From Planctomycetota bacterium (GTDB lineage: Bacteria; Planctomycetota; Phycisphaerae; UBA1845), in assembly GCA_030616775.1 (NCBI GenBank), contig JAUWWQ010000007.1, positions 1 to 64,000 of the forward strand: DNA of 64,000 bases. Direction: 5' to 3'. The translations under genes and the position numbers were made by a program. Within the stretch, counting starts at the first letter, position 1. Each line of letters begins with the position of its first letter. The notes beneath the pieces are model-generated. The model had not been told where the DNA came from. It saw nothing but the letters and a program-made list of their open reading frames with translations, and searched no databases. This document shows positions 46,148 through 56,816 of the stretch, in pieces.

Positions 46148-46236
46148 GATTCTCCGATGCGGCCCGGCGGTATAGCGACGAGGTGCCTTAGTGTGGCGCC
46201 GCTGTTCGCCCGCGTGTGTTCTAAGTATCTGACGCA

Positions 46237-46914
46237 ATGAGCGAAGCACCCTACAACCCGAACGATCCGGCGTTTTTGCTCAGCCGCAGTCTGGACGAAG
46301 AGCTGTCAGATGAGGAGCAGCAGCGGTTGGACAAGGCGCTGGCATCTTCGGAGTCATTGAGGTCCGAAGCTACGCAGCTCAGCGCGGTCGATCGACTTGT
46401 CACGCGCTGGGGTGCCCAACCGGCCAGGTTGGACTTCGAGCACCATGCTGCTTTGGTCGTGGCCCAGGCCGTCGACGGGGAAGATATCAAAGCGCTGCGA
46501 AAAGTCGATCAACTGATCAAACGCTGGGGAAGTCGAGGCGTCTTGCACGATGAGGAGCGATTTACGGCGGCGGTTGTGGACAAGGTGGCGCGCGAATCCA
46601 GGCGGACAACGCGGCGGGGTTTGGTTCTCCGTTTGGGCGCGCCGCTTGCCGCCGCAGCCGCAATCGTCTTCGCGGTAACGAGTGGTGTTTGGTGGCCGTC
46701 GTATCCCGAGGCGGTGTGCCGCGTCGAATTCGGGTCAAGTGTGACCGCGCTGGCGCTGCATACTGAGGTTGGCGGTGGACCCGGCGCGATCGTGTCGTTC
46801 GGCCGGGCACCGATCGATGAGGTCGCCAGTTCGCCAGTACAGGGAGGTATCTCCTTCGGCACGGTCGGATCAACGCCGGCGGCCACACTGCCTGGGGAAA
46901 GTCCGCCGTTGTGA
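46237..46914 (+). CDS. Putative membrane anti-sigma factor
   Basis: The 225-residue protein begins with an acidic helical region (SRSLDEELSDEEQQRLDKAL) like those of anti-sigma domains that grip ECF factors. It has one hydrophobic segment (LGAPLAAAAAIVFAVTSGVW, about 135-155) and a short extracytoplasmic tail. There is no HxxxCxxC zinc motif. Assignment rests on position after the ECF sigma gene and on topology. Confidence 0.6.
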   Translation: MSEAPYNPNDPAFLLSRSLDEELSDEEQQRLDKALASSESLRSEATQLSAVDRLVTRWGAQPARLDFEHHAALVVAQAVDGEDIKALRKVDQLIKRWGSRGVLHDEERFTAAVVDKVARESRRTTRRGLVLRLGAPLAAAAAIVFAVTSGVWWPSYPEAVCRVEFGSSVTALALHTEVGGGPGAIVSFGRAPIDEVASSPVQGGISFGTVGSTPAATLPGESPPL

Positions 46915-46959
46915 TTGTCGTCAGCCGAGGGTGGCTGATCGCTTTTGGGGGGAGCGAGG

Positions 46960-48093
46960 ATGCTGTGGAGTAGGATGTGCATGATGACCACGTTGTTACA
47001 TGTGTGCGTACTTATGGGTGTCGCGAATCCGTCAACACTGCTGGATACGCGGGCGCTCATTGAGCAGGCTCTTGACGAATCGACGGCGATCACGCTGGAC
47101 AACGTCAAGCTCGGCGACGCCATTCAGATCATCACCGAGCAGAGCGGCGTGAAGATCGTGATGTCTCCCGAGGTGATGGGCCTTGTGCCGCATGGGCCTG
47201 AGACGCTCATTCAACGCGTCCAGATTGCCAATATGCCGCTCCGCCAGGGCCTGACCGAGCTGTTCTCGCCTCTGGGGATGACGTTCGCTGTTGGCGATTC
47301 CTATGTGGAGATCGTTCCGAAAGAAGCACTCCTGTGTCTGGGACGAGCGCCCACCTGGACGGAGCTCGATGTGCTGGCGGAGCTTTCCGCCATAAAGCCA
47401 GGCATCGACAACGACGCCCTGGCGGCCTTGCGCCCTCGAATTCAGTTCCAAATGGCTGTGCCGGCTGCCTGGACATTGCTGTCGGAGGCGATCCGCAGCG
47501 TTGGAGCCGGTCCGGGCGACGAGGTCCTCACCATTGCCTGTGCCAACCTCGGGTGGGCGTGGTGTCTATCGGACCAGCGTATAGTCATCGTGCCAATGGA
47601 ACAGCAGATCCAACGACAATTGCAGCAGCCTGTTTCGCTGCGCATCAACGGCCGTCCGCTCATCGACGTGCTGCAAGCGCTGGCAGAGCGAGTCAACGTG
47701 GATATACGCTCCGAACCCGGCGCCCTGGCGTCACTGCCCATCTACATGCAGCGAGGCTTCTCCGTAAACGTGCACCAGCTATCGGCCGAAGAAGTGCTCG
47801 ATAAGATCGCGGCCCACACCGGTCTCGGATACCTCATCGAACCGGATGGCGTGCTGTTTTACAAAGTGGGAAACGGCGGCGGTCGGAATCTGGCGGGCGA
47901 TGCTCAGCCGGCCAGCGTGTCACTATCCGATCCATACGTAGCCAAGGTAATGGTGCCACTCGGCGGCGGGAAGTCTATCGAGTGGCTGATTCGGCAGTCG
48001 GAACTCCCCGAAGATCTGCAACGGATGCGTCAGCGCGATCTTGCTGAAATCTTCGAGGCGGTCCGGCGCCACACGACCGAGGCCCGACCGTAA
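46960..48093 (+). CDS. Exported STN/secretin-N-like protein
   Basis: The 377-residue protein has an N-terminal hydrophobic signal (MCMMTTLLHVCVLMGVANP). It has two copies of an STN/secretin N0-like unit: LDNVKLGDAIQIITEQSGVK with MPLRQGLTELFSPLGMTFAV, and INGRPLIDVLQALAERVNVD with LSAEEVLDKIAAHTGLGYLI. The GGGAG at 46950-46954 supports ATG 46960. No secretin pore domain is present. It probably belongs to the ECF sigma/anti-sigma operon. Confidence 0.7.
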   Translation: MLWSRMCMMTTLLHVCVLMGVANPSTLLDTRALIEQALDESTAITLDNVKLGDAIQIITEQSGVKIVMSPEVMGLVPHGPETLIQRVQIANMPLRQGLTELFSPLGMTFAVGDSYVEIVPKEALLCLGRAPTWTELDVLAELSAIKPGIDNDALAALRPRIQFQMAVPAAWTLLSEAIRSVGAGPGDEVLTIACANLGWAWCLSDQRIVIVPMEQQIQRQLQQPVSLRINGRPLIDVLQALAERVNVDIRSEPGALASLPIYMQRGFSVNVHQLSAEEVLDKIAAHTGLGYLIEPDGVLFYKVGNGGGRNLAGDAQPASVSLSDPYVAKVMVPLGGGKSIEWLIRQSELPEDLQRMRQRDLAEIFEAVRRHTTEARP

Positions 48094-48300
48094 GGGGAGA
48101 GTCCGGGGATCGTTTCCCAAGCATCGACCGATCGGCACCGCAGGCTTCGTATTTACTTAGTGGCCGTCCCCGTGGCGGCCGTAGCCGGTTGCCGCGTTTC
48201 CGTGATACTACGCCCGGTAGGGGTGCCAGCCTACAACTCGATGTGCGGCCGTCTGCGGGGTCGATACACAACAACCGAGAACGCTGTAGCCAGCCGCTGT

Positions 48301-48438
48301 CTCGTCATGTCGTATCGATCGGAAATCTGAAAGCCTAAGCATCCAAAGGGGGGTGGGGGGATCTGCGTCCCTACTGCACAACTACGCCTCATCCCATCCA
48401 TGCCGACGAAACTCACACGCTCCCATGAATTATGTGGG

Positions 48439-48441
<3 letters not shown>
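48301..48441. repeat. 141-bp repeat at the cysE stop codon, copy 1
   Basis: On the minus strand the repeat starts TAGCCCACATAATTCATGGG, where TAG is the cysE stop. It includes GAGTTTCGTCGGCATGGATG, a C-rich run and finally TTTCAGATTTCCGATC. The copy at 51081-51221 has the same layout. Confidence 0.8.
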
Positions 48442-49396
<955 letters not shown>

Positions 49397-49404
<8 letters not shown>

Positions 49405-50332
49405 CGTTTCCCTCGAACAGCCAGGTGCTCAGATACCGTTCTCCGGTGTCGGGAAGCACGACCACGATCATTTTCCCGGCACTATCCGCTCTGGCCGCCA
49501 CTTCAAGGGCGGCCCAAACAGCGGCGCCGGCTGAGACGCCGACGAGGATGCCTTCCTCGCGGGCGAGGCGCCGGGTCATGGTCCCGGCGTCTTCGTTACT
49601 GACCTGGATAACCTCGTCCACGAGATCCATCCGAAGCACCTCTGGAACGAAGCCGGCGCCAATACCCTGAATCTTGTGTGGACCGGGCTTCCCTCCGGAA
49701 AGCACCGGCGACTCGGTTGGCTCGACCGCGATCGCCTTGAACGACTGCTTGCGTTCCTTGATCACCTCGGCCACACCGGTAATCGTACCGCCCGTTCCGA
49801 CACCCGACACAAGGATGTCCACACGGCCATCCGTGTCCTCCCAGATTTCCTCGGCGGTTGTCTTCCGGTGAATCTCCGGGTTGGCTGGGTTGGTGAATTG
49901 CTGAGGAATAAAGTAGCGAGAATTCGAAGCGGCCAGCTCTTCGGCCTTGCGCACGGCTCCGGGCATTCCCTCCGTACCAGGAGTCAGGAGAAGCTCGGCA
50001 CCAAGGATCTTCAACAACTTTCGTCGCTCGACGCTCATCGTCTCCGGCATCGTGAGAATGAGCTTGTAGCCTCGGGCGGCACAGACGAAGGCCAGAGAGA
50101 TACCCGTGTTGCCGCTCGTCGGCTCGACGATGATGGTGTCTTTCTTGATGCGCCCGTCGCGCTCAGCGGCCTCGATCATGCTCAGGCCGATGCGGTCCTT
50201 GATGCTGGCACAGGGATTGAATGACTCGAGCTTGGCGACGAGTTCAGCCCCAAGGCCCGCGCCAATCTTGCTCAGCCGAACGAGCGGTGTTTTTCCGACG
50301 AGCTTCGTTATGTCTTCAGCGATCCTGATCAT
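49397..50332 (-). CDS. cysK: Cysteine synthase A CysK
   Basis: CysK makes cysteine from O-acetylserine and sulfide. The 311-residue PLP enzyme has the lysine motif [16 protein letters not shown], the substrate loop [12 protein letters not shown], the phosphate-binding [11 protein letters not shown] and [11 protein letters not shown]. It shares one base with the Rrf2-gene stop (TAATG) and overlaps cysE, so the three genes form one operon and CysK/CysE can form the cysteine synthase complex. Confidence 0.95.
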
Positions 50333-50856
50333 TATTTGCCTGCCTTTGTTCGAGGTCTGCGGGAGGCGGTGCCTGAGCGTTTGCCAGTCAGGCCACTGTG
50401 CCTCCGAGATCTGTGTTCCTTCTTCTTTCCTGCGGGTTCAGAGCACGCCTTGGTCTCCGGGGCCACAAGATCCTGTAGAGTGACGCCATCGAGGACGTCC
50501 TTGATCGCACCACTGAGCTTCTGCCACACGCCGCGGGCGGGGCATCGGTTCGCTCGGTCACAGGCTCGCCTGTCGGCCACGCAATGGACTAGCGAAAGCG
50601 GGCCTTCCAGCGCGTGCAGGACGTCGCTGAGCCTGATCTGACCGGGGGGGCGAGTCAGGACGAAGCCGCCACCGGGGCCCCGGACACTGCGCACCAATCC
50701 GGCCGACTTCAGGGACGTCAGGAGGACGTGGAGGTGCTTCCGAGAGAGATCCTGCCTTTCGGCTATGGCCCTCATCAGCAGCGGCCCATCTCCGAAGCCC
50801 CGGGCCAGCTCAAACATGGCCCGCAGGCCGTATCGTCCTCGTGTAGAAATCCTCAT
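50332..50856 (-). CDS. Rrf2-family transcriptional regulator with cysteine triad
   Basis: The 174-residue protein begins [20 protein letters not shown]. It has the Rrf2 winged helix ([33 protein letters not shown]) and a C-x6-C-x5-C group ([14 protein letters not shown]). Such triads hold an iron-sulfur cluster in IscR/NsrR-type members, while CymR-type members sense O-acetylserine through CysK. A basic tail (about 145-174) is unusual. It is the first gene of the cys operon, and a perfect palindrome overlaps its promoter, so autoregulation is likely. Whether it reads sulfur state or redox state is open. Confidence 0.9.
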   Translation of the reverse strand: MRISTRGRYGLRAMFELARGFGDGPLLMRAIAERQDLSRKHLHVLLTSLKSAGLVRSVRGPGGGFVLTRPPGQIRLSDVLHALEGPLSLVHCVADRRACDRANRCPARGVWQKLSGAIKDVLDGVTLQDLVAPETKACSEPAGKKKEHRSRRHSGLTGKRSGTASRRPRTKAGK

Positions 50857-50871
50857 TGCCTTCGCCCAGAG

Positions 50872-50894
50872 GTCTACTAGAATAGTAGACTATT
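50872..50894. promoter_or_regulatory. Palindromic operator for the Rrf2 regulator
   Basis: GTCTACTA (50872-50879) and TAGTAGAC (50883-50890) form a perfect 8-3-8 inverted repeat. A second, interleaved palindrome AATAGT-AG-ACTATT covers 50881-50894. The site lies 16-38 nt before the start codon and overlaps the -10. Confidence 0.75.
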
Positions 50895-50915
50895 AGAGCC
50901 GTGTGGGCAAGTCAA
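50887..50915 (-). promoter_or_regulatory. Promoter of the Rrf2-cysK-cysE operon
   Basis: On the minus strand TTGACT (50915-50910) and TAGTCT (50892-50887) are spaced by 17 nt. The -10 lies within the palindromic operator, the layout for repression by steric block. Confidence 0.6.
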
Positions 50916-51080
50916 CCCGCCATTTCGGGACCATTAGCTGGTGCCGATTTATCGGGACAACAACGCGACGAGGCCCCGGGTGGTCGTTCAATTGGCTGCC
51001 CATTGGCCCTTCTGGGCTCATTATCAAGCCGTTAGCCTGCGTGCATCCTTCATGCCCGCCAGGCCCCAGCCTGCCGCCGT

Positions 51081-51221
51081 CCCGTCGTGTCGCGTAGATC
51101 GGAAATCTGAAAACCAAAGCACCCCGCGGGGGGTAAGGGGGCCTGCGTCCCTGCTGAACAAATACGTCCCATACTATCCATGCCGACGAAACTCACATGC
51201 TCTCAAGAATAATGTGGGCTA
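51081..51221. repeat. 141-bp repeat at the accC stop codon, copy 2
   Basis: It matches 48301-48441 in order and orientation. On the minus strand it begins TAGCCCACATTATTCTTGAG with TAG as the accC stop. It shares GTGAGTTTCGTCGGCATGGA and TTTCAGATTTCCGATC with the other copy. It diverges most in the central G/C-run. Confidence 0.8.
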
Positions 51222-52556
51222 GAAGGTCCGCTCGACGAAGCCGGTGTCCACGGTACCCGCCACGAAGTTGGGGTGTGATATGACCTTGTGCAGGAAGGGC
51301 AACGTCGTTTTGATCGGTTCAATGGTAAACTCGTGCAGGCAGCGCTGCATGCAACGGATGGCTTCGGGGCGCGTGGGCTGATGGACGATGACCTTGGCGA
51401 GCAGTGAATCGTAGCGGGGTGAGACGCGGCAGCCCTCATGCCCGTATGTCTCCACCCGCACGCCGAAGCCGCCCGGCGGATGGAACTGTTCGATACGACC
51501 AGCGCACGGGCGGAACTTCGCCTCCGGATCTTCGGCGTTGACCCGGCATTCAATGGCGTGGCCACGCGGCCTTATGGACCGCTGATTGATATCCAGTGAT
51601 TCACCGGCGGCGATCCTGATTTGCATCTTGATCAGGTCGATTCCCGTGGTCATCTCCGTGACCGGATGCTCCACCTGTATTCTGGTGTTCACCTCCATAA
51701 AATAGAACTTACCCTTGCTGTTGACCAGGAACTCGACGGTCCCCGCGCTAGTGTACTTCGCCGCTCTGGCCAGCTTGACTGCGGCGGCGCAGAGATCCTT
51801 TCGCGTCCGGCCGTCGATGGCCGGTGACGGGGATTCCTCGACGAGCTTTTGATAGCGGCGCTGGAGGGTGCAATCGCGTTCACCCAGATGCACGACGGTG
51901 CCATCGTGGTCGGCCATGATCTGTACCTCGACGTGGCGGGGCCTCTCGAGGTATTTCTCGATGTACAGGTCGGTGCTCTTGAATGCCCCCTGGGCTTCCT
52001 GTTGAGCCTGCTTGATGGCCGTCAGCAGGTCGGTCTTGTCATGCACGATACGCATCCCGCGACCTCCACCACCGGCGGTGGCCTTTATCATCAAGGGAAA
52101 GCCGGTGCGTTCGGCGATGCGTAGCGCCTCGCTATCGTTTTCGAAGACGCCGTCGCTACCGGGGACCGTGGGGATTTTCGTTTTTTTGGCCAGAGCTCGT
52201 GCGGAGGCTTTGTCGCCGAGAAGCCGCATGGCGTCGGCCCCGGGACCGATGAATTCGATCTTGCACGCCCGGCACTTCTCGGCAAAGGCCGCGTTCTCCG
52301 CCAAAAAACCGTATCCGGGGTGGATGGCGTCGGCGCCTGTGACCTCAGCAGCGGCGATGATCCGATCGCTTTTCAGGTAGCTGTCGCGCGGGAACGGTCC
52401 GCCGATGCAGATCGTCCGGTCCGCCAGATTCAAATAGACGGCTCCGCGGTCTTCCTCGGAAAAGACGCACACGGTCTCTATCTGGAGCTCATGGCAAGCG
52501 CGCAGGATCCGCAGGGCGATTTCACCTCGATTGGCGATCAGAATCCGTCGAAACAT
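51219..52556 (-). CDS. accC: Biotin carboxylase subunit of acetyl-CoA carboxylase, AccC
   Basis: AccC carboxylates the biotin on AccB with ATP and bicarbonate, the first half of the acetyl-CoA carboxylase reaction. The 445-residue length is usual. Motifs are FRRILIANRGEIALRI, VTGADAIHPGYGFLAENAAF, the glycine-rich ATP loop KATAGGGGRGMRIV, RDCTLQRRYQKLVEESP and FYFMEVNTRIQVEHPVTEMT. It follows accB on the same strand with an 86-nt gap. Its stop codon is part of the 141-bp repeat shared with cysE. Confidence 0.96.
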   Translation of the reverse strand: MFRRILIANRGEIALRILRACHELQIETVCVFSEEDRGAVYLNLADRTICIGGPFPRDSYLKSDRIIAAAEVTGADAIHPGYGFLAENAAFAEKCRACKIEFIGPGADAMRLLGDKASARALAKKTKIPTVPGSDGVFENDSEALRIAERTGFPLMIKATAGGGGRGMRIVHDKTDLLTAIKQAQQEAQGAFKSTDLYIEKYLERPRHVEVQIMADHDGTVVHLGERDCTLQRRYQKLVEESPSPAIDGRTRKDLCAAAVKLARAAKYTSAGTVEFLVNSKGKFYFMEVNTRIQVEHPVTEMTTGIDLIKMQIRIAAGESLDINQRSIRPRGHAIECRVNAEDPEAKFRPCAGRIEQFHPPGGFGVRVETYGHEGCRVSPRYDSLLAKVIVHQPTRPEAIRCMQRCLHEFTIEPIKTTLPFLHKVISHPNFVAGTVDTGFVERTF

Positions 52557-52642
52557 GGGCTTAAAGCTTCACGATGCGAAATCGCTCCGGTATAGACGGC
52601 ACGATCGCACCACGGTCGGCCAAAACAAGTCGGAGGCGTCAA

Positions 52643-53107
52643 TCATTCAGGACGCACCAGGAATAAGGGCTGGCCATACTCGATCGGTTGCTCGTTCTTG
52701 ACAAGAATCTTCTGGACCGTCCCGGAGAGTTCGGCCTTGATCTCGTTGAAGACCTTCATGGCCTCGACGATGCACACCACCGTGTTGGGATTCACACTGC
52801 TGCCCACTTGCACAAATTGCGGCGAATCGGGATCCGGAGATGCGTAAAACGTCCCAACCATCGGCGACTTGATCTCCACGTGGTCCACTTCCTGTTCGTC
52901 AGCGGCGGGTGCCTCAGCAGACGACGCTACTGCCCCAGCCTCTCCCGTGGGATTAGGCGATGCGGGTCGGGCGGTAACAGCCTCACCTGCGGTTGCCGTG
53001 GGTCGACGCAAGTTCACCTCAACGTCGCCGTCGCGCAATGAGATCTCTACAAGATCATTGGCGACCATCATGTCAACCAGCTCCCGGATTCTGTCTATGT
53101 CAAGCAA
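52643..53107 (-). CDS. accB: Biotin carboxyl carrier protein AccB
   Basis: The 154-residue protein has the accB N-terminal helix ([20 protein letters not shown]), a Pro/Ala-rich linker (about 45-75) and the biotinyl domain ([20 protein letters not shown], then [20 protein letters not shown]) with the biotinylated Lys in EAMK. It accepts carboxyl from AccC. Confidence 0.95.
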   Translation of the reverse strand: MLDIDRIRELVDMMVANDLVEISLRDGDVEVNLRRPTATAGEAVTARPASPNPTGEAGAVASSAEAPAADEQEVDHVEIKSPMVGTFYASPDPDSPQFVQVGSSVNPNTVVCIVEAMKVFNEIKAELSGTVQKILVKNEQPIEYGQPLFLVRPE

Positions 53108-53163
53108 TGCTAAGGCTCCAACCTACCGGCGTGCATCCACGTGTGACGGCGTAGCGGCATCAG

Positions 53164-54273
53164 TCAGATCACCGCATCATCGAGCTTGGCACTGAGCCGG
53201 CTCAGGACTCGCCGGCCGGTCGCCGTCACAAACACGTCATCTTCGATGCGGACCCCGCCAACTCCGGGCAGATAGATGCCCGGCTCAACGGTTACAACCA
53301 TCCCTGCCTCGATCTTTTCCTTGGATCGCCAACTCAACGACGGCGCTTCGTGGATGTCCAGGCCGAGTCCGTGCCCCAGGCCGTGGTTGAACGCCTCGCC
53401 ATAACCCGCATCGGTAATGAACTTGCGGGCTATGGCATCGACATCGCACATCCGCCTGTCAGGGCGGATATCGGCAGTGGCGCACCGCTGTGCCTCCAGG
53501 ACGATCCCGTATACCTCCCTGAGTTTGCGCGGAATGCTACCGACGAAGATCATGCGGGTCAAATCACTGCAATACCCACCGACCCGAGCACCCCAATCGA
53601 GCAGAATGGCACTGCCCTTTTTGACCTTGCTGCTTCCGGGAACGGCGTGTGGCAGGGCTGCGTTGGCACCGACCGCACATATCGTCGGAAATGAAGGCCC
53701 CGAGGCCCCACGCTTCTTCATCTCGTATTCCAACCGAGCAGCCATCTCACGCTCGGTCTGGCCGACACGGATCGTTCGGCGCATCGCCATGAAGGCTTCC
53801 TCGGCCACACGCAGGGCCTTGCCGATCGCCGCCAGTTCGCTCGCCGATTTCGTACGGCGCATGGTGGTGACGATCGGGGGTGCCTTGGTCAAGCGCGTCC
53901 TTTTGTTGAGCTTGGCCAGTGCCGCGTGGTCGCCCAGGGTCATGTGATCCGGCTGGACCGCTAGCGATCGAAGCTTCAGCTCCGTACACGCCTTGGCGAT
54001 CTCGTCGTTGAGCAGAAGCTTACGCATCCACTTCCGCGCCCAGGGGCATTCCTTCTTGCTGGACTCATCGAATCGACCATCGGTGATCAGGTGCACCTGG
54101 CGCGGTGCGATGAGCACGGCTGAATCCTCTCCGGTGAACCCGGTCAAATAGAAGTAATCGGCAGGATTCGTGACCAGGTAGGCGCCGACACGACGCTTTT
54201 TCATCTGCCGCCGACATCGGGTTAGCCGATCCGCAATCACCGGCGACGGGCCACGTGTCTTCTTTTTTCCCAT
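53164..54273 (-). CDS. M24-family Xaa-Pro aminopeptidase
   Basis: The 369-residue cytoplasmic peptidase removes N-terminal residues before proline. It has an N-terminal creatinase-like domain (NPADYFYLTGFTGEDSAVL) and the pita-bread catalytic domain. The metal ligands are visible in order: LLDWGARVGGYCSDLTRMIF (two Asp), HGLGHGLGLDIHEAPSL (His), VVTVEPGIYLPG (Glu) and VRIEDDVFVT (Glu). It lies directly upstream of accB, a common bacterial order in which efp is usually between them. efp is absent here. Confidence 0.92.
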   Translation of the reverse strand: MGKKKTRGPSPVIADRLTRCRRQMKKRRVGAYLVTNPADYFYLTGFTGEDSAVLIAPRQVHLITDGRFDESSKKECPWARKWMRKLLLNDEIAKACTELKLRSLAVQPDHMTLGDHAALAKLNKRTRLTKAPPIVTTMRRTKSASELAAIGKALRVAEEAFMAMRRTIRVGQTEREMAARLEYEMKKRGASGPSFPTICAVGANAALPHAVPGSSKVKKGSAILLDWGARVGGYCSDLTRMIFVGSIPRKLREVYGIVLEAQRCATADIRPDRRMCDVDAIARKFITDAGYGEAFNHGLGHGLGLDIHEAPSLSWRSKEKIEAGMVVTVEPGIYLPGVGGVRIEDDVFVTATGRRVLSRLSAKLDDAVI

Positions 54274-54543
54274 GATCTCTCCTACGTTGAATATCCGCCG
54301 TTAGGTACCGAGCAAGCCGCGGGCTTAAGCCCGTGCGGAATCCGCGCAGGAATTAACCTGCGACCGGTTGCTACCTGTCCGTCCAGCACGGTTGCTGAGG
54401 CACACATGATCGTATGATCGCGGCGGTGTGTCAAAGGCCAAATGGCTGGCGGCGAATGGCGATTTGCGGTCTACAAATAGCGGTTGCGAATCGGAACGGC
54501 TTGGCTATCCTGGATCTCCCGCTGGTAAGGCAGGAGACGTTTC
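54274..54543. other. Divergent intergenic region with palindromes
   Basis: It contains a REP-like palindrome GCCGCGGGCTTAAGCCCGTG-CGG (54316-54338), a second hairpin CGCAGG/ACCTGCG (54345-54362) and an ATTCGCC-type micro-repeat (54439-54491). No gene is seen. Confidence 0.6.
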
Positions 54544-55368
54544 ATGAGATGTGACAGGGCCCGGATCGGACCGGTGGTCGTTGGCGGTGGGGCTCCGCTC
54601 GCCTTGATCGCCGGGCCTTGTGTGATCGAATCCGAAGACCACACGCTCCGTGTGGCGTCGGCCCTGAAGCGTATTTGTGAGGGGCTGCACCTGCCCCTGG
54701 TGTTCAAGGCCAGCTTCGACAAGGCCAATCGGTCGAATATCAAGAGCTATCGGGGGCCGGGCCTCGATGAGGGGCTCAGGATTCTTGGCAGGGTCCGCAA
54801 GGAGCTCGACGTTCCGATCCTGTCCGACATCCACCTGCCCGATCAGGCGCTCGCCGCCGGCGAAGTGCTGGACTGCGTGCAGGTGCCGGCGTTCTTGTGT
54901 CGTCAGACCGATCTTCTGGTCGCGGCAGCTCGCACTGGTCGGTGTGTGAACGTCAAGAAGGGTCAGTTCATGTCACCCGAGGAGATGGCCAACGTGGCCG
55001 GCAAGCTCACCGAAGCGGGCGGCAGGAATTACATGTTTACCGAACGCGGCACGTTTTTCGGCTATAACCGGCTGGTCAATGACATGACCGCGATTCCAAG
55101 GATGCAAGTTTACGCCCCGGTCGTTTTCGACGCCACGCATAGCTGCCAACTGCCCGGCGGAGCGGGCACGCAAAGCGGCGGTCAGCGTCAATACACCGGC
55201 ACTCTAGCAGCCGCAGCCATCGCTGCCGGCGCCGACGCGATGTTCTTGGAAGTACACGACGACCCGGACCACGCCAAAAGCGACCCGGCCACCGTCTATC
55301 CACTAGATCAACTCCACGCCCTCCTCGAACGACTCCTGCGCATCGCGCAAGCGATAAGAAACTTTTAG
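54544..55368 (+). CDS. kdsA: 3-deoxy-8-phosphooctulonate synthase KdsA
   Basis: KdsA condenses arabinose 5-phosphate and phosphoenolpyruvate to Kdo 8-phosphate for lipopolysaccharide. The 274-residue protein shows LIAGPCVIESEDHTLRVA, VFKASFDKANRSNIKSYRGP, DIHLPDQ, QVPAFLCRQTDLLVAAA, NVKKGQFMSPEEM and DATHSCQLPGG. The final cysteine-containing HSCQ and the NIK pattern fit class I or II; the class was not determined. AGGAGA precedes the ATG by 7 nt. It signals an LPS-type outer membrane. Confidence 0.96.
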   Translation: MRCDRARIGPVVVGGGAPLALIAGPCVIESEDHTLRVASALKRICEGLHLPLVFKASFDKANRSNIKSYRGPGLDEGLRILGRVRKELDVPILSDIHLPDQALAAGEVLDCVQVPAFLCRQTDLLVAAARTGRCVNVKKGQFMSPEEMANVAGKLTEAGGRNYMFTERGTFFGYNRLVNDMTAIPRMQVYAPVVFDATHSCQLPGGAGTQSGGQRQYTGTLAAAAIAAGADAMFLEVHDDPDHAKSDPATVYPLDQLHALLERLLRIAQAIRNF

Positions 55369-55391
55369 GTGTCTCGTCGTGTCCTCGTCCC

Positions 55392-55694
55392 TCACCTTCG
55401 ACAACAACTTTCGATCGCGTCGGCCATGGCTCGAAGCGTCGCCGCCGGCTCAAGGTAACAAATCGAGCAGTAGACTTCCTTGCCCGGTTTTTCAGCCTCC
55501 AGGATGCCCGCGTCGCGCAGGGTGGCCAGGTGCCGCGACGCCACCGACAGGTCAGTGGGGCAACACTCAGCCACCTCGCTGACCGTCTGAGGCCCACCCG
55601 CCCGATTGGACGAACAGGCACTGAGTCTCGTAACGGCTGGTACATAAAACCGGGGCAGGTCATCTCTGCTTGGTCGTTGATCAAACGCACTCAC
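55392..55694 (-). CDS. ArsR-family transcriptional regulator
   Basis: The 100-residue protein has the ArsR winged-helix pattern: VSEVAECCPTDLSVASRHLA, TLRDAGILEAEKPGKEVYCS, then a final helix ATLRAMADAIESCC. Several cysteines (the ECC in helix 3, CSIC and the terminal CC) might bind metal, but the classic ELCVCDL site is not present. It overlaps the ROK gene by 4 nt (ATGA) on the same strand, so the two are coupled and the regulator may respond to a sugar or metal signal. The start context is unremarkable. Confidence 0.8.
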   Translation of the reverse strand: MSAFDQRPSRDDLPRFYVPAVTRLSACSSNRAGGPQTVSEVAECCPTDLSVASRHLATLRDAGILEAEKPGKEVYCSICYLEPAATLRAMADAIESCCRR

Positions 55695-56620
55695 TGTGGG
55701 TCGATGGCCAGCATTGCAGCACCGATGACACCGGCATCGTCGCCAAGACGGGCGGGCTGCACGGACATCGGCGCCTCGCCGTTTTCGTCTCGGACGGCCT
55801 GCAACCGGGCCATCGTCTGGTCCAGCAGGCAGGGAAGAGCAGTCACGACACCACCGCCGAGACAGATGACGCTTGGCTCGAAAAGCGTTGCCAGGTTGTT
55901 GACTGCTGCCGTTAGCGCGTTAGTTACCTTTTGGATCAGGTCTACCGCCGTCTCGTCACCACGCTCCCAGGCCTGCTGCAAGCTGGCAATGCCGTTCGTG
56001 TAGCCCACCTCACGTGCACGTTCCTCCAATGCGCGACCCGACGCGATTGTCTCCAGGCAGCCGCGTCGTCCGCAAGGACACGGCCGGGCACCTGGAGTGC
56101 TGTCGACAACCAGGGCATCAAGGTGCTGACCGCGGTCGGCATCCAGCCTTTGGAGCCGACCGTCGACCACAACACCGCACGCTATACCGGTGCCCAGGCG
56201 AAGATGGACAAACCGCCCTGCCCGCGATGCGCATGATACGTATTCACTCCAGGTGGCCGCCTCGGCATCGGTGAACAGAACGGCCGTGTGTCCCGCTCTC
56301 CGCGACAGCTCATCAATGAGCGGGTAGCCTTCGAGAAACGGGAGATTGACCGACCGGACAACCAACCGCCGTCGTTGATCAAGCGTCCCCGGCAGCGCCA
56401 CGCCGAGGCGCATGTGGGCGCTGGAACCGACGCCGACCTCATCGAGTATATTCTCAACGGCGCTGGTAAGTCGGGCGATGAGTCGGTCGGCGCCATCAGC
56501 TTCGTCTGTACGATGGCAACACCGTGCAAGAATCTGTCCCATTCGATCGACGGCGGCCACCCGCGTTTGCGTGCCGCCTACGTCAATCCCAATTACGATT
56601 AATCTCGATGAGTCCTGCAT
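55691..56620 (-). CDS. ROK-family sugar kinase (glucokinase-like)
   Basis: The 309-residue kinase phosphorylates a hexose, probably glucose. It has the ATP-binding IVIGIDVGGTQTRVAAVD, GVALPGT, the active-site Asp in FTDAEAATW, and GTGIACGVVVDG. The ROK zinc signature is CPCGRRGCLETIASG. LFEPSVICLGGGV follows near the C-terminus. Its stop overlaps the ArsR start. Substrate cannot be set between glucose, N-acetylglucosamine and others. Confidence 0.9.
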   Translation of the reverse strand: MQDSSRLIVIGIDVGGTQTRVAAVDRMGQILARCCHRTDEADGADRLIARLTSAVENILDEVGVGSSAHMRLGVALPGTLDQRRRLVVRSVNLPFLEGYPLIDELSRRAGHTAVLFTDAEAATWSEYVSCASRAGRFVHLRLGTGIACGVVVDGRLQRLDADRGQHLDALVVDSTPGARPCPCGRRGCLETIASGRALEERAREVGYTNGIASLQQAWERGDETAVDLIQKVTNALTAAVNNLATLFEPSVICLGGGVVTALPCLLDQTMARLQAVRDENGEAPMSVQPARLGDDAGVIGAAMLAIDPQ

Positions 56621-56663
56621 GACGTCGCGAAGAGTAACTCATACTGACCGATTTCTCACTCCC

Positions 56664-56753
56664 GAGCCGCAGACTTCAGTCTGCGCGGACTGCCGATAGC
56701 CATTGACACTGACTCGGGGAAAGTGAATCCGCGCGGGCTAAAGCCCGCGGCTC
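56664..56753. repeat. Paired REP-like palindromes (BIME-like)
   Basis: GAGCCGCAGACTTCAGTCTG-CGCGG (56664-56688) and CCGCGCGGGCTAAAGCCCGC-GGCTC (56729-56753) are hairpins in inverted orientation with outer arms GAGCCGC/GCGGCTC. They lie in the gap between two minus-strand genes. Confidence 0.75.
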
Positions 56754-56816
56754 TGGGATTTACGGTCATTCGCAACGAACGAACCGGTCAGTTTGAGGAG
56801 CAAGACAACGTTCATG

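Noticed and set aside
55076-55690. A 204-codon minus-strand frame opposite kdsA and overlapping the ArsR gene
   Set aside because: It overlaps both supported genes in other frames and shows no family motif.
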